Below, piece after piece: positions 1 through 8,511 of a stretch of 64,000 nt of DNA. The stretch spans positions 2,294,001 to 2,358,000 of the forward strand of contig NZ_CP109901.1 in the NCBI RefSeq assembly GCF_033095805.1, in the 5' to 3' direction. The stretch is from Serratia sp. UGAL515B_01. Its GTDB lineage: Bacteria > Pseudomonadota > Gammaproteobacteria > Enterobacterales > Enterobacteriaceae. Below the pieces are notes generated by a model, which worked only from the letters and a program-made list of their open reading frames with translations, ran no database searches and was not told the DNA's origin. A program made the position numbers and the translations under genes. Position 1 is the first letter of the stretch. Every line of letters begins with the position of its first letter.

Positions 1-522
1 ACGTGACTGACACTGTACCGCCCGGAATGAAGTAAAATCATTTTCGCCCAACAAGGCCTGCGCCGCTCGATGCATACGGCCCGCATCTAACGGGTGATAG
101 AAATGGGTCACTCCCTGCTGTAAAACTGCCGGACGATAGCGATGGTTATAGATGATATAGCGATAACGCCGAGCGGTAGCACTGAAACGCGCATGAAAAT
201 CGCTGTTCACTTCTTTCACCCAACGTACGGCGATATCCGGGGGCAAGTGACTATTCACACCCATCGTCCAGGCAGCGTCTTTGCGACGCGCAAGCGTTTC
301 AAAATGCACCACTTGCCCAGTAGCATGCACGCCCGCATCGGTACGCCCTGCACAGAACACGCCTATCGGCGCATCCGCTACTTTACTCAGGGCCTTTTCC
401 AGGCAAGCCTGCACACTGGCAACCTCTTGCTGACGCTGCCAGCCATAATAGCGACTGCCATCATACTCAATCCCCAACGCAATTTTCAGCATTGGCTGGG
501 TTGGTAACTCCACCTCAGACAT
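1..522 (-). CDS. truA: tRNA pseudouridine(38-40) synthase TruA, partial (3' end beyond window)
   Basis: Converts uridines 38, 39 and 40 of the tRNA anticodon stem-loop to pseudouridine, in the cytoplasm. The first 174 codons are in the window; the rest lies beyond the left edge. The catalytic motif GRTDAGVH is visible, with the nucleophile Asp at about residue 62, and the N-terminal segment [13 protein letters not shown] is typical of the family. The ATG is the complement of 520-522. It overlaps the TGA of the upstream gene usg by one base, so the two are probably translationally coupled. pdxB-usg-truA is the usual enterobacterial order. No frameshift is seen in the part present. Confidence 0.97.
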   Translation of the reverse strand, partial: MSEVELPTQPMLKIALGIEYDGSRYYGWQRQQEVASVQACLEKALSKVADAPIGVFCAGRTDAGVHATGQVVHFETLARRKDAAWTMGVNSHLPPDIAVRWVKEVNSDFHARFSATARRYRYIIYNHRYRPAVLQQGVTHFYHPLDAGRMHRAAQALLGENDFTSFRAVQCQSR

Positions 523-1532
523 CAGTACATCTGCTCCTGCAACAGGCGTTCTGCGGTTTCGATCGCCATCAGTGCACCGCCAAAGCGAACGTTGTCAGCC
601 ACTGACCAGAACTGCAACATTTCCGGGATGCCGTAGTCGTTACGCAGGCAACCTATGCTTAAAACATCGCTGCCGGACGCCTCCGTCACCTGTGTCGGAT
701 AATCGTCTTCTTCACTCAGTTGAATATCTTCCGCCTGCTCAAGCTCACTGCGAGCTTCTTCTGCCGCGATAGGGCGCAACGCTTCCAAATGCACCACTTG
801 TGCATGACCATAAAATACCGGCGATTGGATACAACTAACCGAGATAGGTAATCCTTCATCCTGTAGTACTTTGCGCACCTGATCGACGATCAGACGCTCC
901 TCCCGTACGCTGCCCTGCTCATCGTTCAGCAATGGCAACAGGTTAAACGCCAACTGCTTGGTAAATACCCCTGGTTCAGCAGGAATACCGTTTAACAGGC
1001 GCGCACTCTGGCCTGCAAGATCGTCCACCGCAACTTTACCCCGGGCCGAAACCGACATTAGGGTAGTCACATGCAGACGAGATAGCCCCGCCTGCTCCGT
1101 TAGGGGCTTTATCGCCGTCAGCAGTTGGCACACCATACTATCTGCCACCGCGACGATATTTCGGTTACGGTAATCTGCCAGCACCTGCGGGTTAACACCA
1201 GGAACCACCAGCGGCACATCCGGCTCCAATGCAAACTGGCCACTGGTATCGATAACCAGGCACCCCATGTTGCCAGCCTCTTCGGCATAACGGGCTGCCG
1301 CCTCAGTACCCGCTGCAAAAAAAGCTAATTGCGCCTGAGACCAATCGAACTCCTCCGCATTTTGTACCAACAGGGATTTACCGTTAAAACGCACAGTGGC
1401 ACCAGCATTGCGTTCACTGGCTAAAGGAAAAAGCTCCCCCACCGGGAACTGGCGTTCCTGTAACAATTCCAGTAACGCTTCACCGACTGCGCCAGTGGCG
1501 CCAAGCAGAGCGATATTCCAGCCATCAGACAT
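522..1532 (-). CDS. usg: USG-1 protein, aspartate-semialdehyde dehydrogenase paralogue
   Basis: 336 residues, the usual length for enterobacterial USG-1. The N-terminus has the NAD(P)-binding signature GATGAVGE (residues 11-18), and the C-terminal half matches the Asd dimerisation domain. The Asn-Cys pair that carries the catalytic cysteine in true Asd enzymes is replaced by Asp-Ser near residues 131-132, and SVSGAGK reads SVSARGK. Asd activity is therefore unlikely, and the physiological role is unknown. The ATG at 1532 is chosen because AGGAG lies just upstream; an in-frame start 24 bases earlier lacks this support. Lies between pdxB and truA and overlaps truA by one base. Confidence 0.93.
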   Translation of the reverse strand: MSDGWNIALLGATGAVGEALLELLQERQFPVGELFPLASERNAGATVRFNGKSLLVQNAEEFDWSQAQLAFFAAGTEAAARYAEEAGNMGCLVIDTSGQFALEPDVPLVVPGVNPQVLADYRNRNIVAVADSMVCQLLTAIKPLTEQAGLSRLHVTTLMSVSARGKVAVDDLAGQSARLLNGIPAEPGVFTKQLAFNLLPLLNDEQGSVREERLIVDQVRKVLQDEGLPISVSCIQSPVFYGHAQVVHLEALRPIAAEEARSELEQAEDIQLSEEDDYPTQVTEASGSDVLSIGCLRNDYGIPEMLQFWSVADNVRFGGALMAIETAERLLQEQMY

Positions 1533-1660
1533 TGGGGGTTCTCCTGAATGATTCATTCAAAGGCAAACGGGTGTCAGTTTCAGACCATCGCCTTAAAGAC
1601 AACAGATAGATACAGCACCCGGATATAAAAAGGGGAAATCAGGTAACCTTACGCTACCTC

Positions 1661-2782
1661 TTACCGAACACCAAAACCCAGCTTATGCAACAGTTCAGCA
1701 CTGGCGCTGTCATCACATAACACCTGCAATGAAGACCACTCCCGACGTTCTTGGTAATGCTTGCGCAAGCGATCAAACTCCCCCGGCAGACCGGCAACTT
1801 TGCGCAGAGGGGCATCGTCGCGGCGCACATCATACACCAAGTGCATCAATCGTTTTAACATGCCTTCATCCAGTGGCCGATTAAGGCGAACTTCGCTGAA
1901 TTCAGGCACCGGTAACAGCGAAGCCAGTTCGATCGACTGTGGTTGCCCAATATGCTGAGCAAAGGCTTCAAATACCTGCGTGGTGCCGCGTGCTTTACCC
2001 TCCAACGTGTAGCCTGCAATATGCGCGGTAGCAATATCCACCCAGTCCAGTAGTGCTAAGGAGAGGTTTGGCTCAGGTTCCCATACGTCCAACACCGTAC
2101 TCAACCTTTTCCCCTGCTCCAACACGTTGAGCAATGCCGCGTTGTGCACTACCGCACCTCGGCTGGCATTGATCAGGATCCGATCTTCCGGCATAGCGTC
2201 AAGCAGCTCTGCGTTGACCAAATGCAATGACTTGTACGGACCAGTCTTGTTCAGTGGAGTGTGGAAGGTCAGGATATCGGCTTCTGCCACCAATTTTTCC
2301 AGTGGCCAAAACTCCCCGGCATCGCCACGCGCAGCGCGCGGCGGGTCACACAATAATGTGCGAACCCCCAACGCTTTGAGACGTGCATCCAAACGGGAGC
2401 CGACATTGCCAACACCAACAATCCCCACGGTTTTATCAAGCAAGTGGAAGCCATCGCGCTCTGCCAGCGTCAACAGCGCGGAGAACACATATTCCACGAC
2501 GGCGATAGCATTGCAGCCTGGTGCAGCAGAAAAACCAATCCCCATCTGTTGTAGCCAAGCGAGGTCAACATGGTCTGTCCCTGCTGTCGCAGTACCCACA
2601 AAACTAATACCCGTACCGGCCAATAATTCCTGATTCACTTTAGTCACAGAACGCACCATAAGTGCGTTAGCATCTGCCAATGCATCACGCGGAATAGGTC
2701 GGCCAGGCACGGCCTGTACTTCACCCAGGCGACCAAACAGGTCTAGCGCGTAGGGCATATTTTCATCAACCAGGATCTTCAC
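1661..2782 (-). CDS. pdxB: Erythronate-4-phosphate dehydrogenase PdxB
   Basis: Second step of the DXP-dependent pyridoxal phosphate pathway: NAD-dependent oxidation of 4-phosphoerythronate. About 373 residues, the normal length. It shows the D-2-hydroxyacid dehydrogenase fold with the nucleotide motif GVGNVGSR (residues 123-130), the Arg of NASRGA, a conserved Glu region and the catalytic His in TAHIAGYT, followed by the PdxB-specific C-terminal dimerisation domain. The start is a GTG (complement of 2780-2782) in place of the more usual ATG; it is preceded by GGAGAA at good spacing and gives the canonical N-terminus KILVDENMP. The open frame runs on upstream but overlaps the AraC gene and is not coding there. 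Monocistronic or leading usg-truA. Confidence 0.95.
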   Translation of the reverse strand: MKILVDENMPYALDLFGRLGEVQAVPGRPIPRDALADANALMVRSVTKVNQELLAGTGISFVGTATAGTDHVDLAWLQQMGIGFSAAPGCNAIAVVEYVFSALLTLAERDGFHLLDKTVGIVGVGNVGSRLDARLKALGVRTLLCDPPRAARGDAGEFWPLEKLVAEADILTFHTPLNKTGPYKSLHLVNAELLDAMPEDRILINASRGAVVHNAALLNVLEQGKRLSTVLDVWEPEPNLSLALLDWVDIATAHIAGYTLEGKARGTTQVFEAFAQHIGQPQSIELASLLPVPEFSEVRLNRPLDEGMLKRLMHLVYDVRRDDAPLRKVAGLPGEFDRLRKHYQERREWSSLQVLCDDSASAELLHKLGFGVR

Positions 2783-2855
2783 GTTGTTCTCCAAGAATAG
2801 GTGACGTTCAAGCAGAAAATAGTTTGCCACTGAATGGTACAGAAACCCAATGTTG

Positions 2856-3629
2856 TTATGTACGGCGAAAGCGTTCTGGCGTGGTTCCCGCGATTTGCTG
2901 GAACATGACAATAAATGCTGAAGCCGAACTGTAACCAACATCAAGAGCCACATCCTGTACGGTTTTCCCCCGCTCAAGCAATGAAAGTGCGTGCAAAAAA
3001 CGCAGACGTTGGCGCCATTCGCTAAATGACATCCCCAACTCTTGCTGACAACGGCGCGATAAGGTGCGTTCAGTGGTATAAACTCGCCGAGCCCAAAGCG
3101 CCAGCGGCGTATTATCTGCCGGACAACGCTCCAGCGCTTCAAGCACTGGACCCAAGAATTTGTCTTTCGAGGTAGGCAGATAGGTCTGCTGGATTGGCGA
3201 AATACGTAACTGGTCTATCATCACCAGACACAAGCGTAAATCTTCCTCGGTGTGCGGTTCCAGCATCTTGCGTACCAGGCAGTCTTCGACGATGGCACTA
3301 AACACCGGGGAAACATTAATCAAGCAAGCTTGTTCTGGCAGCCCCGAACAGCAGTCCTTGGCGATGTTAATGGTACGAAACAGTGCGGGTTTGCGGTTAT
3401 AGCTGGAATGTTCCGTACCTATTGGTACCCAGACGGCAAACTCTGGCGGAGCAAGAAAACGCTGACCAGCAATATTCAGGGCGATCACCCCCGTTTTGAC
3501 ACAAACCAATTGTCCCCAGTCATGACTGTGTGGCAGATACTCAGTATCCGCATTGGTTTCTTCGCAACAGATAAACAGCGTGTGCGGTGCTTTTATGTTA
3601 GCACTGGGGGAATGACGGGTTTCAGCCAT
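2856..3629 (-). CDS. AraC-family transcriptional regulator with N-terminal cupin
   Basis: 257 residues. The N-terminal part has a cupin-like sensor domain ([11 protein letters not shown], a His-containing strand around residues 34-45), and the last ~100 residues hold the double helix-turn-helix of the AraC family. The family consensus [19 protein letters not shown] is seen near residue 230 and the ending TTPERFRR is typical. It is transcribed away from a DMT-type exporter that starts 108 bases off, the usual arrangement for a local regulator and its transport target. Similar AraC/exporter pairs control efflux of amino acids, purine analogues or drugs; the effector here cannot be read from sequence. 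Confidence 0.85.
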   Translation of the reverse strand: MAETRHSPSANIKAPHTLFICCEETNADTEYLPHSHDWGQLVCVKTGVIALNIAGQRFLAPPEFAVWVPIGTEHSSYNRKPALFRTINIAKDCCSGLPEQACLINVSPVFSAIVEDCLVRKMLEPHTEEDLRLCLVMIDQLRISPIQQTYLPTSKDKFLGPVLEALERCPADNTPLALWARRVYTTERTLSRRCQQELGMSFSEWRQRLRFLHALSLLERGKTVQDVALDVGYSSASAFIVMFQQIAGTTPERFRRT

Positions 3630-3658
3630 AATGATGTTGTCTTGTATTCGCGAGATCC

Positions 3659-3692
3659 TGTCTGATTATCACTATATATAATAAATCAGACA
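3659..3692. promoter_or_regulatory. Inverted repeat and -10 element between AraC regulator and DMT exporter
   Basis: Two 9-base arms, TGTCTGATT and AATCAGACA, flank a TATAAT (3677-3682). The palindrome lies in the 108-base divergent gap and is a good candidate operator for the AraC-type regulator or for another dimeric repressor. No experimental consensus was available to match it to a named protein. Confidence 0.5.
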
Positions 3693-3723
3693 CGGTTAGA
3701 CTAGCCAGCTTGCGCTATATTGT

Positions 3724-3740
3724 TGAGAATAATTATCATG
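3724..3740 (+). promoter_or_regulatory. Possible Fur-like box overlapping the exporter start
   Basis: The sequence GAGAATAATTATCAT resembles half of a Fur box and touches the exporter ATG at 3738. It could also be AT-rich leader sequence. The match is partial, so this is only a candidate. Confidence 0.25.
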
Positions 3741-4616
3741 AATGCACTTTTTCCCCTGCTGGCTGTACTTATCTGGTCGATCAACGCGATAGTCAGTAAA
3801 GTGTCGGCAACCGCTATCGATCCTGCAGCTATTTCTTTTTACCGCTGGTTACTGGCATTAATCGTTCTAACCCCTTTCATGCTGCCGGGAACGATCCGTA
3901 ACTGGCCGACCATCCGCACCAACGGGTGGAAGCTGATGATCCTTGGGTTACTTGGTATGGTGTTATACCAGAGTTTAGCTTACTACGCCGCACACAGCGT
4001 CAGCGCTTTGTTTATGGGGATACTTAACTCATTAATCCCACTTTTGACGGTTTTGATCAGCATTTTAGTGCTACGTGTTGTACCCACTGTTGGCATCGCC
4101 TTGGGCACCCTGCTTTCTTTAGCTGGGTTGGTCTGGCTAGTCAGCGGCGGTCAACCGGGGTTGTTATTGCAGCACGGTATCGGTAAGGGTGAATGGCTGA
4201 TGTTCGGCGCTTCAGCGTCCTATGCACTATACGGCGTATTGACTAAACGCTGGGCAATCGCGTTGCCTAACTGGCAATCACTGTATATGCAGATCCTATT
4301 TGGTGTGATATTGCTGCTGCCAAACTTCCTGATGACACAGGACGTCCAGCTCAATGGCCAGAATATTCCGTTGGTGCTGTTTGCCGGCATTCCCGCCTCT
4401 ATCCTCGCGCCATTCTTGTGGATCCAAGGGGTAATGCGTCTGGGAGCTAACAAAGCTTCCATTTTTATGAACCTGGCCCCGGTGTTCACCGCCATTATCG
4501 CCGTGTTGTTCCTGCATGAGCATTTACACAGTTATCACCTCATCGGCGGTGGGATCACACTGCTGGGGGTTATTCTGTCACAACGCCTGCGTACACCTCT
4601 AAACAAGCGTTGTTAA
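3738..4616 (+). CDS. DMT-superfamily (EamA) inner-membrane exporter
   Basis: 292 residues from the ATG at 3738. Ten hydrophobic segments are arranged as two EamA repeats of about 140 residues each, as in the drug/metabolite transporter family. The N-terminus PLLAVLIWSINAIVSK and the Tyr-Arg-Trp motif FYRWLLA near residue 40 are standard for the family. A TTG-initiated extension of six codons exists but has no better ribosome site. Divergent from the AraC-type regulator, so it is probably its target. The substrate is unknown; relatives export amino acids, nucleobases or toxic metabolites. Confidence 0.85.
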   Translation: MNALFPLLAVLIWSINAIVSKVSATAIDPAAISFYRWLLALIVLTPFMLPGTIRNWPTIRTNGWKLMILGLLGMVLYQSLAYYAAHSVSALFMGILNSLIPLLTVLISILVLRVVPTVGIALGTLLSLAGLVWLVSGGQPGLLLQHGIGKGEWLMFGASASYALYGVLTKRWAIALPNWQSLYMQILFGVILLLPNFLMTQDVQLNGQNIPLVLFAGIPASILAPFLWIQGVMRLGANKASIFMNLAPVFTAIIAVLFLHEHLHSYHLIGGGITLLGVILSQRLRTPLNKRC

Positions 4617-4791
4617 TACCGCTCCACATCACGCTTTCAGACGGTGGAATAATGAGGAATACCGACACGCCGTGCCCTTCACATTGGGGGCTGGTATCGC
4701 GCATCCCTGCGCTCAACGGTCGGCTAACCTGCATCACACCCACCTGTAGCAATATTACGCTCAGCTATTTAGACGAACGCAAGTGTTGTAA

Positions 4792-4828
4792 CCATTGAGT
4801 AGCGCCGAAAAGCGGCACTACTCAATGG
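4792..4828. terminator. Intergenic hairpin between exporter and tctE
   Basis: Arms CCATTGAGTAGCGCCG and CGGCACTACTCAATGG pair over 16 positions with one mismatch around a 5-base loop. The two flanking genes converge here, so it probably ends transcription from both sides, although there is no long U-tract. Confidence 0.6.
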
Positions 4829-4877
4829 CCGTTATGCGAAACATCGAAATGAGGGAGGTCCCCCTTTAAAAACATAA

Positions 4878-6290
4878 TCAGGACAGTAAATTAAACCGGA
4901 CCCTTACCAACAGACCGCCTAATTCTGCGGAACTCAGCAACTCCGGGCGAGTACCATGATAAGCTGTGATGTCTTTCACCAGTGCCAACCCCAAGCCTGC
5001 CCCCGGCTGTTCACCAACGTTATCCAGCCGATGAAACGGCTGAAGCGCAGCCAACGTTTGTTCCTGTGAAATACCCGGTCCGCTGTCTTCTATTTCCAGC
5101 AACACCTGCCCTTCCTCTAGTTGCAGACGCGCAGTGACTATCCCTCGATTAGGGGTATATTTCAGTGCATTATCCAATAGGTTGGCACAAAGCTCCGCCA
5201 ACAACAGCACTTCACCTGCGATATGGCATACCTCCGCGCCCTCATATCCTAAATCGATCTGTTTACTACGTGCCTGCGATAATCGTGAAAAACAGGCATC
5301 CTTTAGTATCTGTGCCAAGTTAACCGGGTGCAGTTTATGATCGGCACGGCGTTCATGAGCTTTAAGCTGGGAAAGAGACAAAAGGCGGTCGGTTAACGCT
5401 ATCGTGCTATCCAGTGTCGTGCTCATACCTTCCAGGCTTTCTCGCCATTGTTCTGGCTTATCACTGGTCAGTGCCACGCCAACCTGGGTTTTCAGTACCG
5501 TCAGCGGCGTACGCAATTGGTGAGAGGCATCAGCACTGAAGCGTTCCTGACGGGTTACCATCAACCGAAGTCGCTCAATATAGCGATTAAAGGCCCGTAA
5601 CAGTGGCTGCATTTCAGACCATGGCAACACCATAGGTAGCGGCGTGAGTTCTCCGGGATCTCGCCTTAGCATGATGCTGGAAAGCTTACGTAAGGGTTTG
5701 AGTACTTTTTTCAACAGGATATAAGCCAATATCAGCGTCAACAGCACTACGGTTCCCTGACTGAGTAATGCAGCCAGCAACATTTGCCGCGCCAGGTAGC
5801 GCCTTGATTCCAGGGTTTCCGCCACCAGAATGGTGGCCATCCCTTCGACTCCAGCATCATTGACCGGCTGGAACAACGCGGCGACACGGATGGGGACACC
5901 AAGATAATCCGCGTCATAAAAATGTACCAAGGCGGGATAAAGGGTAGAACGGGTAGTCGATGACGGCAATTGAGGTAAATCATTGTACCCAGAGATACTT
6001 TTCCCCTCTGGCGAAATCACTTGATAGTAGAGCCGGTCGTTCATATTACGTTCGAAACTGTCTAACACCACATAGGGAACATCCACTTCCAACCGTTGAT
6101 TACGTACCACTAATCGTTCTGCCACGGTGCGTGCAGACGCCAGTAGTGTTCGATCGTAAGCCAGTGTTGCAGCACGCATGGCGCTAAAATAGTGGGTATA
6201 GACTGAAATGCTTCCCAATACTAACAACGGTAAACCAAAGAACAGCAACAACTGATAGAACAGTGAACGGGGTGCGTTAAACCACCTCAT
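4878..6290 (-). CDS. tctE: Two-component sensor histidine kinase TctE
   Basis: Inner-membrane sensor for tricarboxylates, partner of TctD. 470 residues from the ATG at 6290. A first membrane helix lies at about residues 12-32, followed by a periplasmic sensor domain and a second helix at about 172-194. The phosphoacceptor H-box FSADASHQLRTPL has its His near 257. The N box (ELCANLLDNALKYTP) and the G boxes (DSGPGI, GAGLGLALV) are intact. Its start overlaps the end of tctD by 14 bases, so it is co-transcribed after tctD. The neighbouring divergent tctCBA operon is the obvious target of the pair. Confidence 0.92.
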   Translation of the reverse strand: MRWFNAPRSLFYQLLLFFGLPLLVLGSISVYTHYFSAMRAATLAYDRTLLASARTVAERLVVRNQRLEVDVPYVVLDSFERNMNDRLYYQVISPEGKSISGYNDLPQLPSSTTRSTLYPALVHFYDADYLGVPIRVAALFQPVNDAGVEGMATILVAETLESRRYLARQMLLAALLSQGTVVLLTLILAYILLKKVLKPLRKLSSIMLRRDPGELTPLPMVLPWSEMQPLLRAFNRYIERLRLMVTRQERFSADASHQLRTPLTVLKTQVGVALTSDKPEQWRESLEGMSTTLDSTIALTDRLLSLSQLKAHERRADHKLHPVNLAQILKDACFSRLSQARSKQIDLGYEGAEVCHIAGEVLLLAELCANLLDNALKYTPNRGIVTARLQLEEGQVLLEIEDSGPGISQEQTLAALQPFHRLDNVGEQPGAGLGLALVKDITAYHGTRPELLSSAELGGLLVRVRFNLLS

Positions 6291-6951
6291 TACACAACTC
6301 CAGGCTATACCCCAAACCACGCAAGGTCATAATTGACACTGTGCTACCCTGCAGTTTCTTGCGTAACCGATGAACGTAAAGCTCGATGCTTTCTGGGTTT
6401 GCCTGCTCAGAAAGTGTGAATACCTGTTCAAACAACTGTTGCTTGGCAACAGGACGGCCACGGCGATGCATCAACGTGGTCAAGACCGCCAGTTCACGGG
6501 GCGTGAGTTGCAATGGCTTGTCTTCCAACAAAAAATAGCCTTCATCATGGTAGGTCAGCCCACCATACTCAAGTGCTTGTTGCGTCACGCCGACGCTACG
6601 CCGCAGTAAAGCGCGAATACGTGCCTCCAGCTCATCAAGCTCAAACGGCTTGGTAAGGTAGTCGTCTGCTCCCAAATTCAGTCCCTTAACCCGATCGGCT
6701 ACTTCTGCTCGTGCCGTTAACAACAGTACTGGCAGAGTCTGCCCACGCTTGCGCAACCTAGCCAACAACTCCAAACCATTTAGCCGTGGTAAGGCCACAT
6801 CCAACACCACCAAAGCATAATTTTCGTTCAATAACAGATGGTCAGCAGCCAAACCGTCTGCCGCGACATCCACGGCAAAGCCAAGGTTGGTCAACGCTTT
6901 TTGTAACCAATGGGATAGCTCGGGGTGATCTTCAACTAACAAGAGACGCAT
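6277..6951 (-). CDS. tctD: Two-component response regulator TctD (OmpR family)
   Basis: 224 residues. The N-terminal receiver domain has an acidic pocket (EDH at 7-9), phospho-acceptor Asp51 in VVLDVALPR, and the conserved Lys of DDYLTKPFE near 101. The C-terminal winged helix is of OmpR/PhoB type, with RELAVL and YVHRLRKKL segments. It lies upstream of and overlaps tctE, and is divergent from tctC across about 120 bases. By homology with the Salmonella system it should activate tctCBA in response to citrate-like tricarboxylates; the exact ligand is an inference. Confidence 0.93.
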   Translation of the reverse strand: MRLLLVEDHPELSHWLQKALTNLGFAVDVAADGLAADHLLLNENYALVVLDVALPRLNGLELLARLRKRGQTLPVLLLTARAEVADRVKGLNLGADDYLTKPFELDELEARIRALLRRSVGVTQQALEYGGLTYHDEGYFLLEDKPLQLTPRELAVLTTLMHRRGRPVAKQQLFEQVFTLSEQANPESIELYVHRLRKKLQGSTVSIMTLRGLGYSLELCNEVV

Positions 6952-7073
6952 GTCACATCCTGTAAACTTTTCCGGGCACTGAAAGGTAAATGAAAGGTTA
7001 TTGTTTTAACAATTCAACAACCCCTTGTCAGCGGGTGCACTCACAATCTGAAAGAAAACCGATGGGAAAGGAT

Positions 7074-8054
7074 ATGAAAAAAATAATTACCCGTACACTT
7101 AGCGCTACAGCGCTGTTACTTGCCGCCAATCAGGTATTTGCCGTAGAACCGCCAAACCGCACTGAATGTATCGCTCCCGCCAAGCCTGGCGGAGGTTTCG
7201 ATCTCACCTGCAAGCTGATCCAAGTTTCATTGCAGGAAACCAAAGCTATAGACAAGCCGATGCGCGTAACCTATATGCCTGGTGGCGTAGGGGCCGTTGC
7301 TTACAACGCCATTGTGGCACAACGTCCAGCTGAATTTGGCACCGTAGTCGCCTTTTCGGGTGGCTCGCTGCTGAATCTGTCACAAGGCAAGTTTGGCCGC
7401 TACAACGTGGATGATGTGAAATGGTTGGCCGCAGTAGGGACTGACTACGGCATGATCGCCGTTCGTGCCGATTCACCTTACAAGACGTTGAAAGATCTGA
7501 TGGATGCGTTCCAAAAAAATCCTGACAGCGTGGTGTTTGGTGCCGGTGCCTCAATTGGCAGCCAGGATTGGATGAAAACTGCCTTGCTGGCACGCCAGGT
7601 TGGTGTTGATCCCCACAAAATGCGCTACGTCGCGTTCGAAGGTGGGGGTGAACCGGTGACGGCCCTGCTAGGTAATCACATTCAAGCGGTGTCAGGCGAT
7701 CTGAGTGAGATGGTTCCTCACCTGAAGAGCGACAAATTACGTGTATTAGCGGTATATGCCGAGGAGCGCCTGCCAGGTGAACTGGCCAACGTGCCTACCG
7801 CCAAAGAACAAGGGTTCAATCTGATCTGGCCGATCATCCGTGGTTTCTACGTTGGGCCTAAAGTCAGCGAGGAAGAGTATCAGTGGTGGGCCGATACGTT
7901 CAAAAAAATGATGGCTACCGAAGAGTTCAAAAAACAACGCGACCTGCGCGGCCTGTTTGAATTCAATCTGACCGGTACAGAACTGGATAGCTACGTGAAA
8001 AACCAGGTTACCCAATATCGTGAGCAGGCAAAAGTCTTCGGGCTGGCCAAATAA
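7074..8054 (+). CDS. tctC: Tripartite tricarboxylate transporter substrate-binding protein TctC
   Basis: Periplasmic binding protein of the TTT family that delivers tricarboxylates to the TctAB membrane complex. 326 residues from the ATG at 7074, with a signal peptide (MKKIITRTLSATALLLAANQ, probable cleavage after VFA). The mature part has the Bug-fold motif APAKPGGGFD near the N-terminus and a typical VAFEGGGEPVTALLGNH segment. An in-frame ATG four codons earlier (7062) is possible, and both give the same mature protein. First gene of tctCBA, divergent from tctDE. Confidence 0.92.
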   Translation: MKKIITRTLSATALLLAANQVFAVEPPNRTECIAPAKPGGGFDLTCKLIQVSLQETKAIDKPMRVTYMPGGVGAVAYNAIVAQRPAEFGTVVAFSGGSLLNLSQGKFGRYNVDDVKWLAAVGTDYGMIAVRADSPYKTLKDLMDAFQKNPDSVVFGAGASIGSQDWMKTALLARQVGVDPHKMRYVAFEGGGEPVTALLGNHIQAVSGDLSEMVPHLKSDKLRVLAVYAEERLPGELANVPTAKEQGFNLIWPIIRGFYVGPKVSEEEYQWWADTFKKMMATEEFKKQRDLRGLFEFNLTGTELDSYVKNQVTQYREQAKVFGLAK

Positions 8055-8068
8055 ACAAAGGGCACTCC

Positions 8069-8500
8069 ATGAGCGATCGCATTTTTGCTGGCCTATGGCT
8101 GTTGTTGTGTATCGGGGGACTGTTTATCGGTTGGGGCATACAGAGCGAGTACAGTTACGAACCTTTGGGACCACGCCCCTTCCCCCTGGCCATTCTTGGC
8201 CTGATGGCGCTGTGTGCCGCACTGCTGTTATTGCGTAAGCCGCAGATCGTCGAATGGCCACATAACAAAGTATTGCAGCGTCTGTTAGTGCTGATAATCA
8301 CACTGGTGCTTTATGCCTGGGGATTCGAGTGGCTTGGTTTTCCTCTGGCTACCGCATTGCTGACCATCAGCATCGGCCTACTGTTCCAGGCCACTATCTT
8401 GGCCGCGCTGATCTCTGGCGCAGTGATGGGCGTTTCATTGTTCTACGCCTTTGATTATTTGCTGGATGTCACACTGCCACTTGGCGCTTGGCTGAGTTAA
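8069..8500 (+). CDS. tctB: Tripartite tricarboxylate transporter small membrane subunit TctB
   Basis: 143 residues with four predicted membrane helices, the usual size and topology of the small TTT subunit. It starts 14 bases after tctC and ends just before tctA, which it almost touches, consistent with a single tctCBA transcript. The subunit is poorly conserved in general; the call rests on its position, its length and the YEPLGPRPFP segment typical of TctB after the first helix. Confidence 0.88.
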   Translation: MSDRIFAGLWLLLCIGGLFIGWGIQSEYSYEPLGPRPFPLAILGLMALCAALLLLRKPQIVEWPHNKVLQRLLVLIITLVLYAWGFEWLGFPLATALLTISIGLLFQATILAALISGAVMGVSLFYAFDYLLDVTLPLGAWLS

Positions 8501-8511
8501 CGGGGACGATG

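Noticed and set aside
1661..3142. 493-codon frame that extends pdxB upstream
   Set aside because: The extension overlaps the AraC gene on the same strand. GTG at 2782 with GGAGAA upstream gives the standard PdxB N-terminus.
4610..4798. 62-codon plus-strand frame after the exporter
   Set aside because: No ribosome site, no family resemblance, and it runs into the intergenic hairpin.
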